Position numbers and translations under genes: made by a program
The notes under the pieces: model-generated
Database searches by the model: none
What the model was told of the DNA's origin: nothing
Seen by the model: the letters and a program-made list of their open reading frames with translations, nothing else
Assembly (NCBI GenBank): GCA_000310025.1
Contig: FN648785.1
Coordinates: 690,720-754,719 of the forward strand
Direction of reading: 5' to 3'
Length of the DNA: 64,000 nucleotides
Origin: Ectocarpus siliculosus
Lineage: Eukaryota; Sar; Phaeophyceae; Ectocarpales; Ectocarpaceae
Part shown: positions 21,058 through 31,549 of the stretch, piece by piece
Layout: each line of letters starts with the position of its first letter
Position numbering within the stretch: position 1 is the first letter of the stretch

Positions 21058-22267
21058 GACCTATCTCTATGGGGACAAGATCTTTGGGGAAAATCTCGAT
21101 CTTGGGCCAAGATTTGTCAGTTTCACGATTTATGGAAAACAATTTTTCGGAAAAATCTCCACCAAGATTTGTACGGGGCCCAAAAGTTGCCCGAACGAAC
21201 AAATCTTGACCCAAGATTTTTCCAGTAAGCTCGATGGGACAAACCTTGGGTAGCGATGCTTGGCTGGTGCGGCGAGATTACCACACGTTAGTCAACCTTG
21301 TTGTCCACAACGCTTTGAAATCTGCACGTGGCACATTCGCAAGGGCCTGTAACGCACCCTGGCTCTGCTGTGTCGATGCCAGGGGCGCCGACAGCGGAGA
21401 AAAAGGATCAAGGCGCGCGAAAAATATTTTTTTGCCCTGGCTGGTGCCGCGTGCGTCATAAACGGAGGGCACGCATCTCCAATTTGAGAGCGGACAGCAC
21501 CCGTTCGCATCTCTCATACCGTAGATGACGCATCGAGGCCAAGCCTTCGATGCTGCCACCTCCACTAACCGTTCTCTCTCGGATGCAAGCGAGGTGGTTG
21601 TGGGGTGGTCAAATACCCAGAGATAAAAACATCGCTGGTGACCCGAACTATTGCTTCATCTGTGGAGGGACCGTTCAACGAGCTCTACTTTCAAGTAGAT
21701 AAATGAGCCCGCGGAACGTTTTCCTCAACAGCCCAGTCGTGTGCGATGCTTGCATCTCTTGATCGAATCACCTCACACCCAAGCCGTGAGCGCCCCAAAC
21801 AGATCTGTGAGTGCAGATGACGGCACCGAAGGTTTGACCTCGGTACGCCTACTACGTAGTGAGTACCTGCACTTGTCATCGCCTCTCGGGTTGATGCGCA
21901 CTTTTGGCCGTTGGACAGCAACGGGACAGTTTCGGTTCTCCGCGTGCATGACACCGCGGATAACGTCGCCTCTTTGTGCACCCCAGGTGGGCGCCCACCG
22001 CTGGAATCCACCCGTAGGTATGAGCCTATGCAGCTATGGGAGGGACGGTGCCTTCTAGGACTGCGTCGTGTTTAGTTTTCGTGACACCGTGGTATTTTCT
22101 GGACCAAGTGGCAGTCACGTCTTTTCTCAACTTCAAGGAGACAAGACGAACAACATGCCGCCTGTTTCAACATTCCACAACATTCCTCTCCCCCCCCCCA
22201 TAAATCGCGATGCATCATATCTTGGCGAGCATTTATCCCAAAGATTCTGTCCCCATAAAGATGGGTC
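21058..22267. mobile_element. Non-autonomous DNA transposon, copy B (1210 bp)
   Basis: It has the same terminal inverted repeats (left GACCTATCTCTATGGGGAC; right, reversed, GACCCATCTTTATGGGGAC) and the same orientation as copy A. The interior aligns with copy A over the stretch with CGCAAGGG and GGGCGCCGACAGCG and again over TGTGGAGGGACCGTTCAA. Copy B carries about 190 extra bases between those blocks. The flanks are TTA and TTT, a 3-bp duplication with one mismatch. No transposase is encoded. Confidence 0.8.
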
Positions 22268-22698
22268 TTTTCGTTTTGGCATTCGCATTCAGAGCGTTTC
22301 TCATTCTCTTTAAATTTTGATCCCGTACCGGCGATCTTGATTTTTTCCGCCAGCACTGACATACTTTGGTTGGTCAGCCGACTAACGCGGCCGATACTAA
22401 TTGATACACCAAACGCGCATGCTTATCCACGCGCATACACCAATAGAGACAGGTGAAATTAAGTGAGGACAAGCCCTTCTTCTTTGTGTGTTTCGTGTGC
22501 AGGGATGGGACGTGGATCCTTGTAAGGGCGGCGAGGGGTATGAAAATCAAGCATACATTCGAGATTCGCTGGAGCATCAGCTTCAACAATCGGTTCAATT
22601 TTTTGTTGCGTTCTGCTCCGTGTCTTCCCTTGATTTGGTCCAAAGTTGGTTGTGTTGCAGGACACCGCTATTAAATAGTCTCCACCGGTTCCGAGACC
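22268..22698. other. Upstream region of the ankyrin gene
   Basis: About 430 bp between transposon copy B and the ankyrin start codon. No coding frame is supported; it presumably contains the promoter and 5' UTR. No clear TATA box was seen. Confidence 0.5.
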
Positions 22699-24563
22699 AT
22701 GCCTGGTGCCGCGGCTGCCGACCGGCGGCTGCTGATGGAAGTGGAGAGGGGGAGTTTGAGTGGAGTCAAGAAATTGCTCGCGGGCGGAGCAAACGTGGAC
22801 GGATCGCGCGAGCTGCAATACCCCCCAATTGTGGGCGCTGCCACGTAGGAATATGACTGCTGTACACAGATTTGCGTGTTTTTTCCTTTTTTGTTCGTTG
22901 ATGCTCGGTGAGATGTTCGAGTCAACAACACGGCAGCTGTGTGAACGCTGTTCGAGCTTCGGAAACGTCAGTGATTCCAGCTGATGGCTGATTTACCCCA
23001 ACGCATGCTTCACGTCCATCTTGCAATCCGCGTTGATGACACTACTACCATGCTCTGATGAGCCCACTCCGGCGGCGTGCCTTGCAACGTGGCCGTTGGC
23101 ATTTCTTCTGCATTGCGGAGGCCGACGGAAAGTACCGAGATAGTGCTATTCGCTAGTCTAGTTGCGAGGATCACGGATATTTCTGGCGACTGGACGCTGT
23201 CTGAAGCATGAGGTACGCCAATCGTGCACTTCTTGGCGATCTGATTTTCTTGTTCTTACTTTACTTTTTCCAGAAACGGCAATACCGCCATGCTCAAGCT
23301 TCTGATATCTAAAGGTGCCAATCTGGAGACTGAGGCGCGTTTCCCAGCAGGGAGCAGAGCAATCCACGCCGCTATATCTGGGGAGAACCCTACTGCCTTA
23401 TGCGTCCTACTGGAGGCTGGGGCCGACTTCAACAGCCGCGATGGTGCAGGGGAAACTCCGCTTATGTTAACAGCTCTTGCTGACACGGGAGCTCTACTGG
23501 CACGGGAACTGTTCAAGGTCGGGGCCAGTCCTTTCGTGAAGAACGCCGATGGCATGAGCGCGATGCACGTAGCGGCAGGTCTGGGCAACCTTGAAGTCAT
23601 GACGGTGATCTTGACGAACACACCATCGGTGCTCAACGTCCTCGACAACAAGGGGTTTACCCCTATGGGCATTGCTGCACTGAGGGGCCAGCGGCGTGCG
23701 GTTTTCCATCTTCTGTCGGCAGGGGCGAGTGACCTGGGGGTCGATGAACAGAATGCGGCAATTTTCTGGGCTTGCGACGGAGGCCATCCACGCATGGTTC
23801 GTATGATGCTCGAACACGGCATCAACAGGGTTGGGGGGCTGGGTGCCATTCCCAACTCTATTGGCGTGGCAGTGCAGGGTCGGCAGGCCAAAATTCTGGA
23901 AATGCTGGTTTCCGCCGAGGGAGAGGATAATCGACGGAAGTGGGCCGAGTGCCGGTTGAGGGACGGTACTCCGCTTCACCTGGCTGCAGCATGGGTCTCT
24001 GTAAGGGTGATGCATGTGCTTCTCTCGGCTGGAGCGAGGGAGACGCTACCCAACCGCTATGGTAAGGTATGTGTGTTTGTTTCCATAGAGGCCGGGCTAT
24101 TGTCGCCGGTGGTGGTTGTACCATATACGCGCAGTCCCACGTGTAAGCCATGGAGCGGCAGAAAAGTTCCGAGGGTTTTTGCATTTGCATTGTGATAGTT
24201 TGATAATGGACGGGTAGGCGTCTCAACGGTACGAATAAGAGCATTCGCCCATAGAGACAAACACATCGTTCCCCCCCCCCCTCTCTTTTTCTCCGCCTGC
24301 GCGTGAAGCTTGCTGGCGAAGAGGTTGGGATAGCCTTGGGGCCACCCGCTCGGAGGAGTCCACGGAAGGAGGCGGCCGTCGTTCGAATGCTGCAGAGGGG
24401 ACCCGCTTACCGTGCTCGATCGTACGGTTGGCCCACCCTAGATGGCGGCAATGGTACCTCTGACGTGGCCCTCTCGTCGAGAACCAGGGGAGCGAAGTCC
24501 TTTGGGGTGCAGATTTATCGTCCGACGGGTACGAGATTCTTCGCAACCCGGTTCGCCAGGTGA
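22699..24563 (+). CDS. Ankyrin-repeat protein, three exons
   Basis: Exons 22699-22844, 23274-24066 and 24309-24563 total 1194 bp, giving 397 residues. The phases agree: exon 1 ends after two bases of a Thr codon before GTAGGA; exon 2 follows TTTTTCCAG and completes it (AAT-NGNTAMLKLL); exon 2 ends AAG before GTATGT; exon 3 follows GTGAAG. Exon 1 contains MEVERGSLSGVKKLLAGGAN, a first ankyrin helix pair. Exon 2 holds about six more repeats (NTAMLKLLISKGANLE, GETPLMLTAL, MSAMHVAAGLGNLEVM, GFTPMGIAALRGQ, GTPLHLAAAW). Exon 3 closes the last repeat (KEAAVVRMLQRG). No other domain, signal peptide or membrane segment is seen, so it is probably a cytosolic or nuclear protein-binding scaffold. Exon 3 is the least certain part. 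Confidence 0.8.
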
Positions 24564-27190
24564 TTGTCGACCATTGCACTTGTGGAGTGCTTGCGCGGAA
24601 AGTCCGTGTGCGGATGTTGGCCCTTGTGTGGAATCAACTACTGTAGCGTGGAGGCTATCTCGAGTCTCCACTTCGACCTGATCATCATTGGATGAAATCG
24701 ATGCACTTCGAAAATACAACCTTTTTTAGAAATTGGGAATGCTCTAGGGAAGATTTACGTACATCTTGAATGGACGCCTGTGGAACCCGCCCCTTCTGTT
24801 GACAGGCTGGAACGAGAAGCCATGTAGGTTCCTCGATTTGGCTCAACCAGGCTTGTTGACACACACTTTTGTCACTCCTTCAAACCCCATTTCCAAATTG
24901 CACGCATACGGGATTTTCTCAATCTCTGCTCTGGTTTGCCTTTGCGAGCCGATTCCACGAAATCCTGTACATATTCTTGCAGCCCACGCTTGGGCGACGA
25001 ATGCGAGGCAGCACACGAGATGATGCCAACTGAGGCGGTGTTTCAAGATGCTACAGAAATGGCGTTGAACGTGTGAAGAACCTTGTGCTGTCCTAGGACA
25101 AGCCCTCTCACAAAATTTCCCTTTCAGCGCAACAAACGTGCGAGAAAAGCCTTCGAGAATTTATTTTCAAATACTTCCCTTTTCGGTGTTGGCGCCTCTT
25201 GGTGATGGCTTGGTTATGGAACAATCGAACGATGATGGTCAATCTAGGGGGCACGCGATGGCTCGCAGGACTGCCACCGACAACATGAGTAGCGATCATA
25301 CGGCCTGTTATCGTGTTTGTGTTTACTTGAAAAAACCTCTGTTCAAGTGCTCTGCAAGTACCGCACTTTTCTAGCACAACGATCAAAGTTCAGCACTCAA
25401 CAGGTATAACCCACGGACCCATGGGACTCGAAAAATAACATGAAAATGCCCCAGTCGAGGAACTGACGGAACCCAGGCAGTGGAATTAGAGAGACTTTGG
25501 GCCAGCATCGCCGTTGAAATCTCCACCTCGGTTGAACCCAATGGAGACCTAAAAGAGGGGGGCCTCGGCTGCATCGTTCCGAATGTGTCCGCTGATAACA
25601 GCGGCTACAGGTGAAAAAGCCTATGCCGAAGTGGTTAAACTGGGAATGTCGTGGGATGCTCCCAATTGATTGCTGTGTCGCCTCGTTCCTGTCTATTTGC
25701 CTGCGTCCTTGGTCCAGATACGCGAATAAGTGAGGAATCAACGGGGCTGGACTGGTGAAGAACGCGTCAACTTGTAGACAGCGAGCGGCCTTTGGGTGGT
25801 GAACTTAACGGGGGCGGAACACCGCGAGCGGGAGTACCATGGCCGTCGTTTCCAGCTGGATCTGCAACCCGTTTTTCATGGGCAGCTCGATGCGCTTTCC
25901 GAACGCATAGCATGAGGGGTGGTTGTTTCTGCTGCGTCATCCTCGTATTTTTTTGTGTGAGTAGCTGAATGCATCAGCGAACGTCGCCGTCCAAAATTCT
26001 GCGAGCACTGGATAGGGCGACCGAGAAACGCGCTTTGTCGTATGATATGTAGCATTCGCTTGCATGCAGGGACTCTCTGCTTCGTTTGCACCCATGCCCT
26101 ACCCTCGGTGGTTTTCTCCGTTGTTCTATTTCGTGCTTCGGAAAAGAACGAGATTGTGTTTATTTGGAGTGCAGTGCATAGATGCCTCCACCGTATGAAG
26201 CCGGGGCAAAATGAACACGCCTGCTGGCATCTCCGCATTAGTTCAAGTGGAGATGCGGAGATGTGGATAACCTCCACAGGGTGGGGTAGAAGATACCACA
26301 CGTCCGGTTGGTCGGTTGCCGAGCAATAAAAATTTCGGCGGGGCCCTGCTTCAAAGTTAGTATTCTCTCTCTTGAAATATAGTAGTTGAGATGAACGTAC
26401 AGGGTGTAGGGCGGCTTTTGCCGCTGGATCGATTCACCAGGTATACAATGGCTTTGGAATAGCCTTTGCTCAATCGTTTAGACACCTAAGTTGTTTAGCC
26501 TTGCTTACGTTTCATCCGAGCGGGCTGGTGCCTTGTCCGCAACCGACGTGCGAGTGAACGGACATGATTTCTCAAAGCCGATATCTTAGATTGATCGAAT
26601 CCGGTGACCTGTCAGCGCTTTGGAAAGGGGCTGAAGGATGTGGTGTTCGGACCGACTCCTAGACGTTTTGCTGCCATGCCCAGACACAGGCATTAGAATA
26701 CGAATGAGCTACATTTGGTCCACGGGCGCAGGAAAAGAGGAAATGCCATCGCTCTTCGGGGATACGATTCGTGGGTTAAAGGGAGAGGTTGGGTCCGGTA
26801 ATTTAGCGCCGGCAGAATGCTGATCATGGTGTAACAGGGATAGCGGGGCGAGAAAGGGTGACTCGTTCAGACAAGGATACAGCCTCGATCGAACACGTTC
26901 AGTCCAGACCCGAACGGGAAAAAATATGATACAACCGGCGTCCTTTGTGGACTTGATGACATAGAGCCAGTCGCGATGACTCACGTTTTACACGACAATG
27001 GCTCCTCTGCCAGGCAACCACTCGGACGAGTTTTCGGCGCAAAGTCGTCAGCTGCGATTGCAATTTCGCCACGCAGTCGGTCGCCCCGGTGACTACCACC
27101 TAATTATAACTCCGGGAACCGAGATCGTCCCGGGTGTCCCCGTTACACCAAAACAGTTTCTGTTGAATTGTCTGCGATAGTTCCAATTCC

Positions 27191-27226
27191 GAAGCTGTAA
27201 GCTTCAGTTCTGAAGCTGTAAGCTTC
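27191..27226. repeat. Two copies of a near-palindromic 15-mer
   Basis: GAAGCTGTAAGCTTC occurs at 27191-27205 and 27212-27226. Each is a near-perfect inverted repeat, so either copy can form a small hairpin and the pair can pair with each other. Confidence 0.8.
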
Positions 27227-27369
27227 GGTCTCTCCGACCTAAATTCATTTTTGTCGCAGACCCTCTTACTTCGATTCCCCCACCCTTGCCCGACCGTGTC
27301 TCAAAAGTCGATCTCGATCTATGGCTCACGTCTCGCGACATCTCGACTATGCCTCGGTAGGGCTCACGT

Positions 27370-27790
27370 CTCGCGACGAAAGCGTATACGGTGAGTCCAC
27401 GAGCTAAATAAGTTCCATGCTGCGCCAGAAGTGTGCCACCATGGGCGCTGTCCCACAGTTTCGGTCCTTTCAATTGACCGGTTCGCCCATCATTTCCTTT
27501 CTTGATCGCTCTTTTTGGCTCCTCGAACTACGTCGCAAAAAATCAACTCTCGGGGTCGGCGTGGCAGCAACCACGGCATAATGTTCATTTCGGTGTTTTA
27601 GTAATGAAAATGCGCCCGGACCGAGTGAATTACCACGCGACCTACAGTAAGAAGAGCCAGTAAATCAATGCACGACGAAAGCGCATACGGACACCTATGC
27701 GCCACCATGCTGCATGCGTCCGAGAAGTGTGCGACCAAGGACGACCATGCGCGCTTTTTCTCTCCTCTTCACCGGTTCGCCCTCTTGCTG
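27370..27790. repeat. Diverged duplication of about 60-120 bp, copies about 300 bp apart
   Basis: CGACGAAAGCGTATACGG with a following CCATGCTGCG...AGAAGTGTG segment (about 27376-27440) returns as CGACGAAAGCGCATACGG...CCATGCTGCATGCG...AGAAGTGTG (about 27671-27735), and ACCGGTTCGCCC follows both. Confidence 0.6.
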
Positions 27791-30079
27791 TCTCCAATCG
27801 CATATCTTGCATCTTCTTGATTGAACCATGTTTTGAAAAAGCCATCTCATCTAGGGATTCGGATGGAATCATTCGACAGTCTATAATCGAGAAAATTTAG
27901 AAACCCAAACGGTGTCATCATCACCAACATCATAGTTGTTCTTCGTTGTTCGATATATTTGTACCGTTGTACATGTAGTGTTTATCACAATTTGGCCTTC
28001 GGCCACGGGTAGAAGGCAGTTTGACTGACACGCTTCGAAGGTGTAGACTGGCTGACTGAGCAAGCGATCGGACGACTGTATATTATTGGATCACAACAAC
28101 GAACGGTGACCGGCGAATGTCTCTACATGTAGCGCCACACCCTTTCTCTTCCACAGACAAGAGTCCGCGATCGAGTTGAGTCCGCGGTGACCAACTATTT
28201 TTTCTATGGTTGTTCCCCGAGCAGTTGTTGTTCCTCATTTTTGTTTCCATTCGCCATCGGGTGATCTGTCAACAACGCAGTAAACTCAGCCATAAAAAAA
28301 TCTGCTTCAGACAGGCAACGACGACGATACTCGTCGCGTTGATTTTGTCACAATCTTTTGACTCTGCAAACAAAACAACAGCAGTGGGAACATTCCCGCC
28401 CCCATTGCCCCCGGGGCACGTCATTTCGACGTGATTTTATCCCGATATTTTCCCTATGATCGCACGCATCGCTCCATCCTTCGAAACCAAACCTGTATTC
28501 CGACTGAACTCGAGACCCGAGGGTATCCCTCTTTCCCTACTCCTGCTCGGGCTGGAAGTGCAACCCTGTATAGCCCCCACCTCCGTGCATGTCGCGCCCA
28601 AGACAACGGAATTACCAACGCGAAGAATATCGCCATGCACATACCGTGCATTCATCCGCCAGGTATGGAGACCATTGGGGCGGCGATTTTCGCCTAGGAA
28701 AGAACCCGGTAACTACTGTACGCCTACATAACTCAACCCTACAGTAAACACGTCGACATTCGCCTCCATTTTTTACGGGTGCTTTATGGTAGGAAAGAAA
28801 GGTAAATCAATAAATCTTTGTACACCGTCCACGGAGCAGCATGTGGACTCTCACGAAACCGCTGCACCAAGGAACTGTTGAAGTGCGCGAGCTCTGTGTT
28901 GATTATTCGTTATTTTGTTTTCTGCTTTATGGTTGACATCGGATGTGGATTTCACACTTTTTTGTAACGTTCGGGTGAGTCCTTAGGTGTGTGTGTGTGA
29001 CGACCTTACTTGGTGTAGCAGCATGAATTTCATCTGTGTTTAGCTTGGATTGTGTTTGTGGTCATTTGCATCAAGGTTGGTTTTCATGGCTTGTTTTCTG
29101 GTATCCGCGTTTTCCCTGTAGATTCGGATGAGAGTAGAAACAACTACTGGAACAGGGCGGTGTTACCAGAACACGTTTGAGAGGAATGGCACAAACAACA
29201 AGGAGCTCTTGAGTTTGTTTTGAGGTTTCCCAACATTGATTACCCTCTCTTGGTAAAAAAAAAATGATGCCGCTTCTGGAAATGGTAATGAACTCTGATG
29301 GTCGGGATGGAGACGCACAGGAGTAGTGTATCTCACTCGATTTTTTCATATGGGACACACGCATGGAAATGTGATACAGACTTGGAGACGCTGGAAGACC
29401 CAATTTTGGGAGGTAATGCAAAAGGATTTGAGTTGCCGGCGTTTCACCTTTGGAGGTGTAAAAGAGGCTGTTTAGGGTACACGTCGGTCGGCATGATACG
29501 CGGAGCCAGTGGATATGATTTCTAGGGAGTTGCGGGGTTCCCTGTGCCTTCGGCTCTCTTGGTCTACCTCTGCATGGGCTTCGTGCAATCAACACACAAG
29601 GGAAGTTCTGATTTATGGAAGCACGCCTACATCAACAGCGCCAATTTCACTCACAAAGAACATATTATAGGGTTGACGGCCGTGATAGCCACAACGGAAT
29701 TTTTCGTGCTGAGGCAGAAGCACCGAAATTAGCATTTAGTCTACATATCAGCGAGATTTTTGTCGCCCTCGAGAATTTGTTCACGTGAGACTGTAAACGC
29801 ATCACGCCCTCCTTTCCCCTTCCGTCTAGTCTAATGGGTGTCAATGCAACCAAAATAGCTGCGCGTATTCCTCTTCTCAAAAACTCGATTTCCTCTTGGC
29901 GGTGTTCGTCAGGCGGGCACATGCCGACAATAGCGTCAGCAATACCTATGCCCAAGAGTACTTCTAGTAAGGGGATACAAGAACCTTGCACAGACCTCCC
30001 GAAGTCCATCCAAGGCCGCAACATGAAACACCTAAATTGGACGACGTCGTCGGCAGCAAAATAATCCCAACAACGGCAT

Positions 30080-30640
30080 AGGGGGTGTGTGCTATACATA
30101 TATGTATGAGCGTACTGCATGCTTCGGCAGAGGAGGAAGGGGTTTGAGGCTTGGCACCGGGACGGATCTGGAGCTCCTGGGTTGGGCATAGATCGACGTT
30201 CAAGGACGAGGGAATCGACAAACAGATTCAGAAAACACGCCACAGAAATGATTCCAAATGCATGAGAGAACAAGAAAGCGTGAGTAAACCAAGATGCACA
30301 GCGTGATTAGCACATCGCGGTCTCGGATAAGTAATGAAAAACTTGAAATGCAATCGATCACAGGAACGACCATGTCAGAGGATAATGGGGGAAAAGCTCT
30401 TGTACTAAGGGATGCACGAGAAGAAACAAAACGATGCAATCAGCCACCAAGGAAAAGATCAACACAGCAACTCCAACAACAAAATGCTACAAAGTACAGC
30501 AAAATTCTACGGCGGCAACGACACGGGAAGCCCTGCCTGCGGAGGAGTCATGGTGGAGTAGATTGCACCCCCCTCTGAGGAGACACTGGTCTCAGCCGAT
30601 GGCGTCCCCGCACCGCCACCACTACGCATTCCGAAAACTG
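30080..30640 (-). pseudogene. Decayed paralogous exon block related to the gene at 53.4-55.9 kb
   Basis: Two minus-strand pieces match exons of the gene at 53435-55903. The piece ending at 30537 encodes GAGTPSAETS...STMTPPQ, matching GTGTPTAGTS...VTMTPPQ (exon 54106-53949). The piece from about 30196 encodes SMPNPGAPDPSRCQASNP, matching SIPSPAVPDPRCQAANP (last exon 53568-53435). In this copy the donor after CAG is GCAGGG instead of GTGATG, and the acceptor region reads AACGTCG where the intact gene has GACAG, so both shared splice signals look damaged. A GC donor and the CCCAG acceptor at 30177 could still be used. No complete gene was found around it. Confidence 0.55.
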
Positions 30641-31549
30641 AGTCAACAACAAGGGCCCCACCCACTCAGCGATTAGAATCTAGTTTACCCACTGCCGATG
30701 GGCACCACGAACGCACGCCAGCCAACAGTGTACCTTTTGTGCTACTCTGGTCGGCTCTCCACAGGGTCGAGGTTGTTGTTCTCGAATTCGGCGTTGATAC
30801 GATTTTCCACGGCCTGCAAAGATCGCAGACGACGATGGAAGGACCATACGGTTGTGTGACGAAGCCCGATAGTTTAAGGAGGGTGCTCAGCGGGGCAGCG
30901 TGGCACGCGCGTTGTTGCTCGAGGATCTAACCCTAAGTTGCTCGAGGATCATATAGCGTGTGCTGGTCATGATGTTGTCCTCTCAAACAATGATATACTT
31001 TTGACCGGGCTCTCAAAAATACGTCGGCAGCGGATCGGTACCCGTCTCAGTCGCCTCTCTCGGGAGAATAGCAGGAAAACGAATACTGTGCTACAACACG
31101 CTGTTAGGATACTACGTTGAGTGGGCAGAACAATACACGGAGGAGCGACAAAGTAAGCGCAGATTTTGTCGACAATCGGTATACATTTGAAAAATACTCT
31201 TGGACTTTCCTCTGCTACAATAGAATGTTGTGGGAATGCACAATTGTTGCGGATACGCGCACGACAGACGGTGATTTTTCGCCTGATTCCGACTTGCATC
31301 ATTGCCATTTTACTCTCCTAAAAGGTGTTCTACCTTACAGTATCTATCATCTCTCTCGTGTGTTATTGCGCTTCTTATGTTCGCGAAGCGTAGCCGCCCC
31401 TCTGGGCCTGTTTCTGCTATATGGACTTGTATGGCTTGGCGTGTCCCCGCAGAGTATTTTTCTGCAAGACGGTGTGCTAGCGTGACAAAATCGCTAACAG
31501 CAACAATGAAACGAGCGGATGCCAAAGCAAGGTGTCGGTAGTTTACGCA
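30641..31549. other. Intergenic region
   Basis: No gene supported. A small direct repeat of GTTGCTCGAGGATC lies at about 30913-30950. Confidence 0.5.

Larger units (their letters stand above)
24564..30079. other. Gene-poor region
   Basis: No exon chain could be built. Repeats at 27191-27226 and about 27340-27740 are listed separately. A short GT run lies near 28988-29000. Frames of up to 174 codons (29071-29595, minus) lack motifs. Confidence 0.55.

Noticed and set aside
25623-25700. Leu/Ser-tRNA-like start (GCCGAAGTGGTTAAAC)
   Set aside because: No B box or pairing acceptor stem follows at the right distance.
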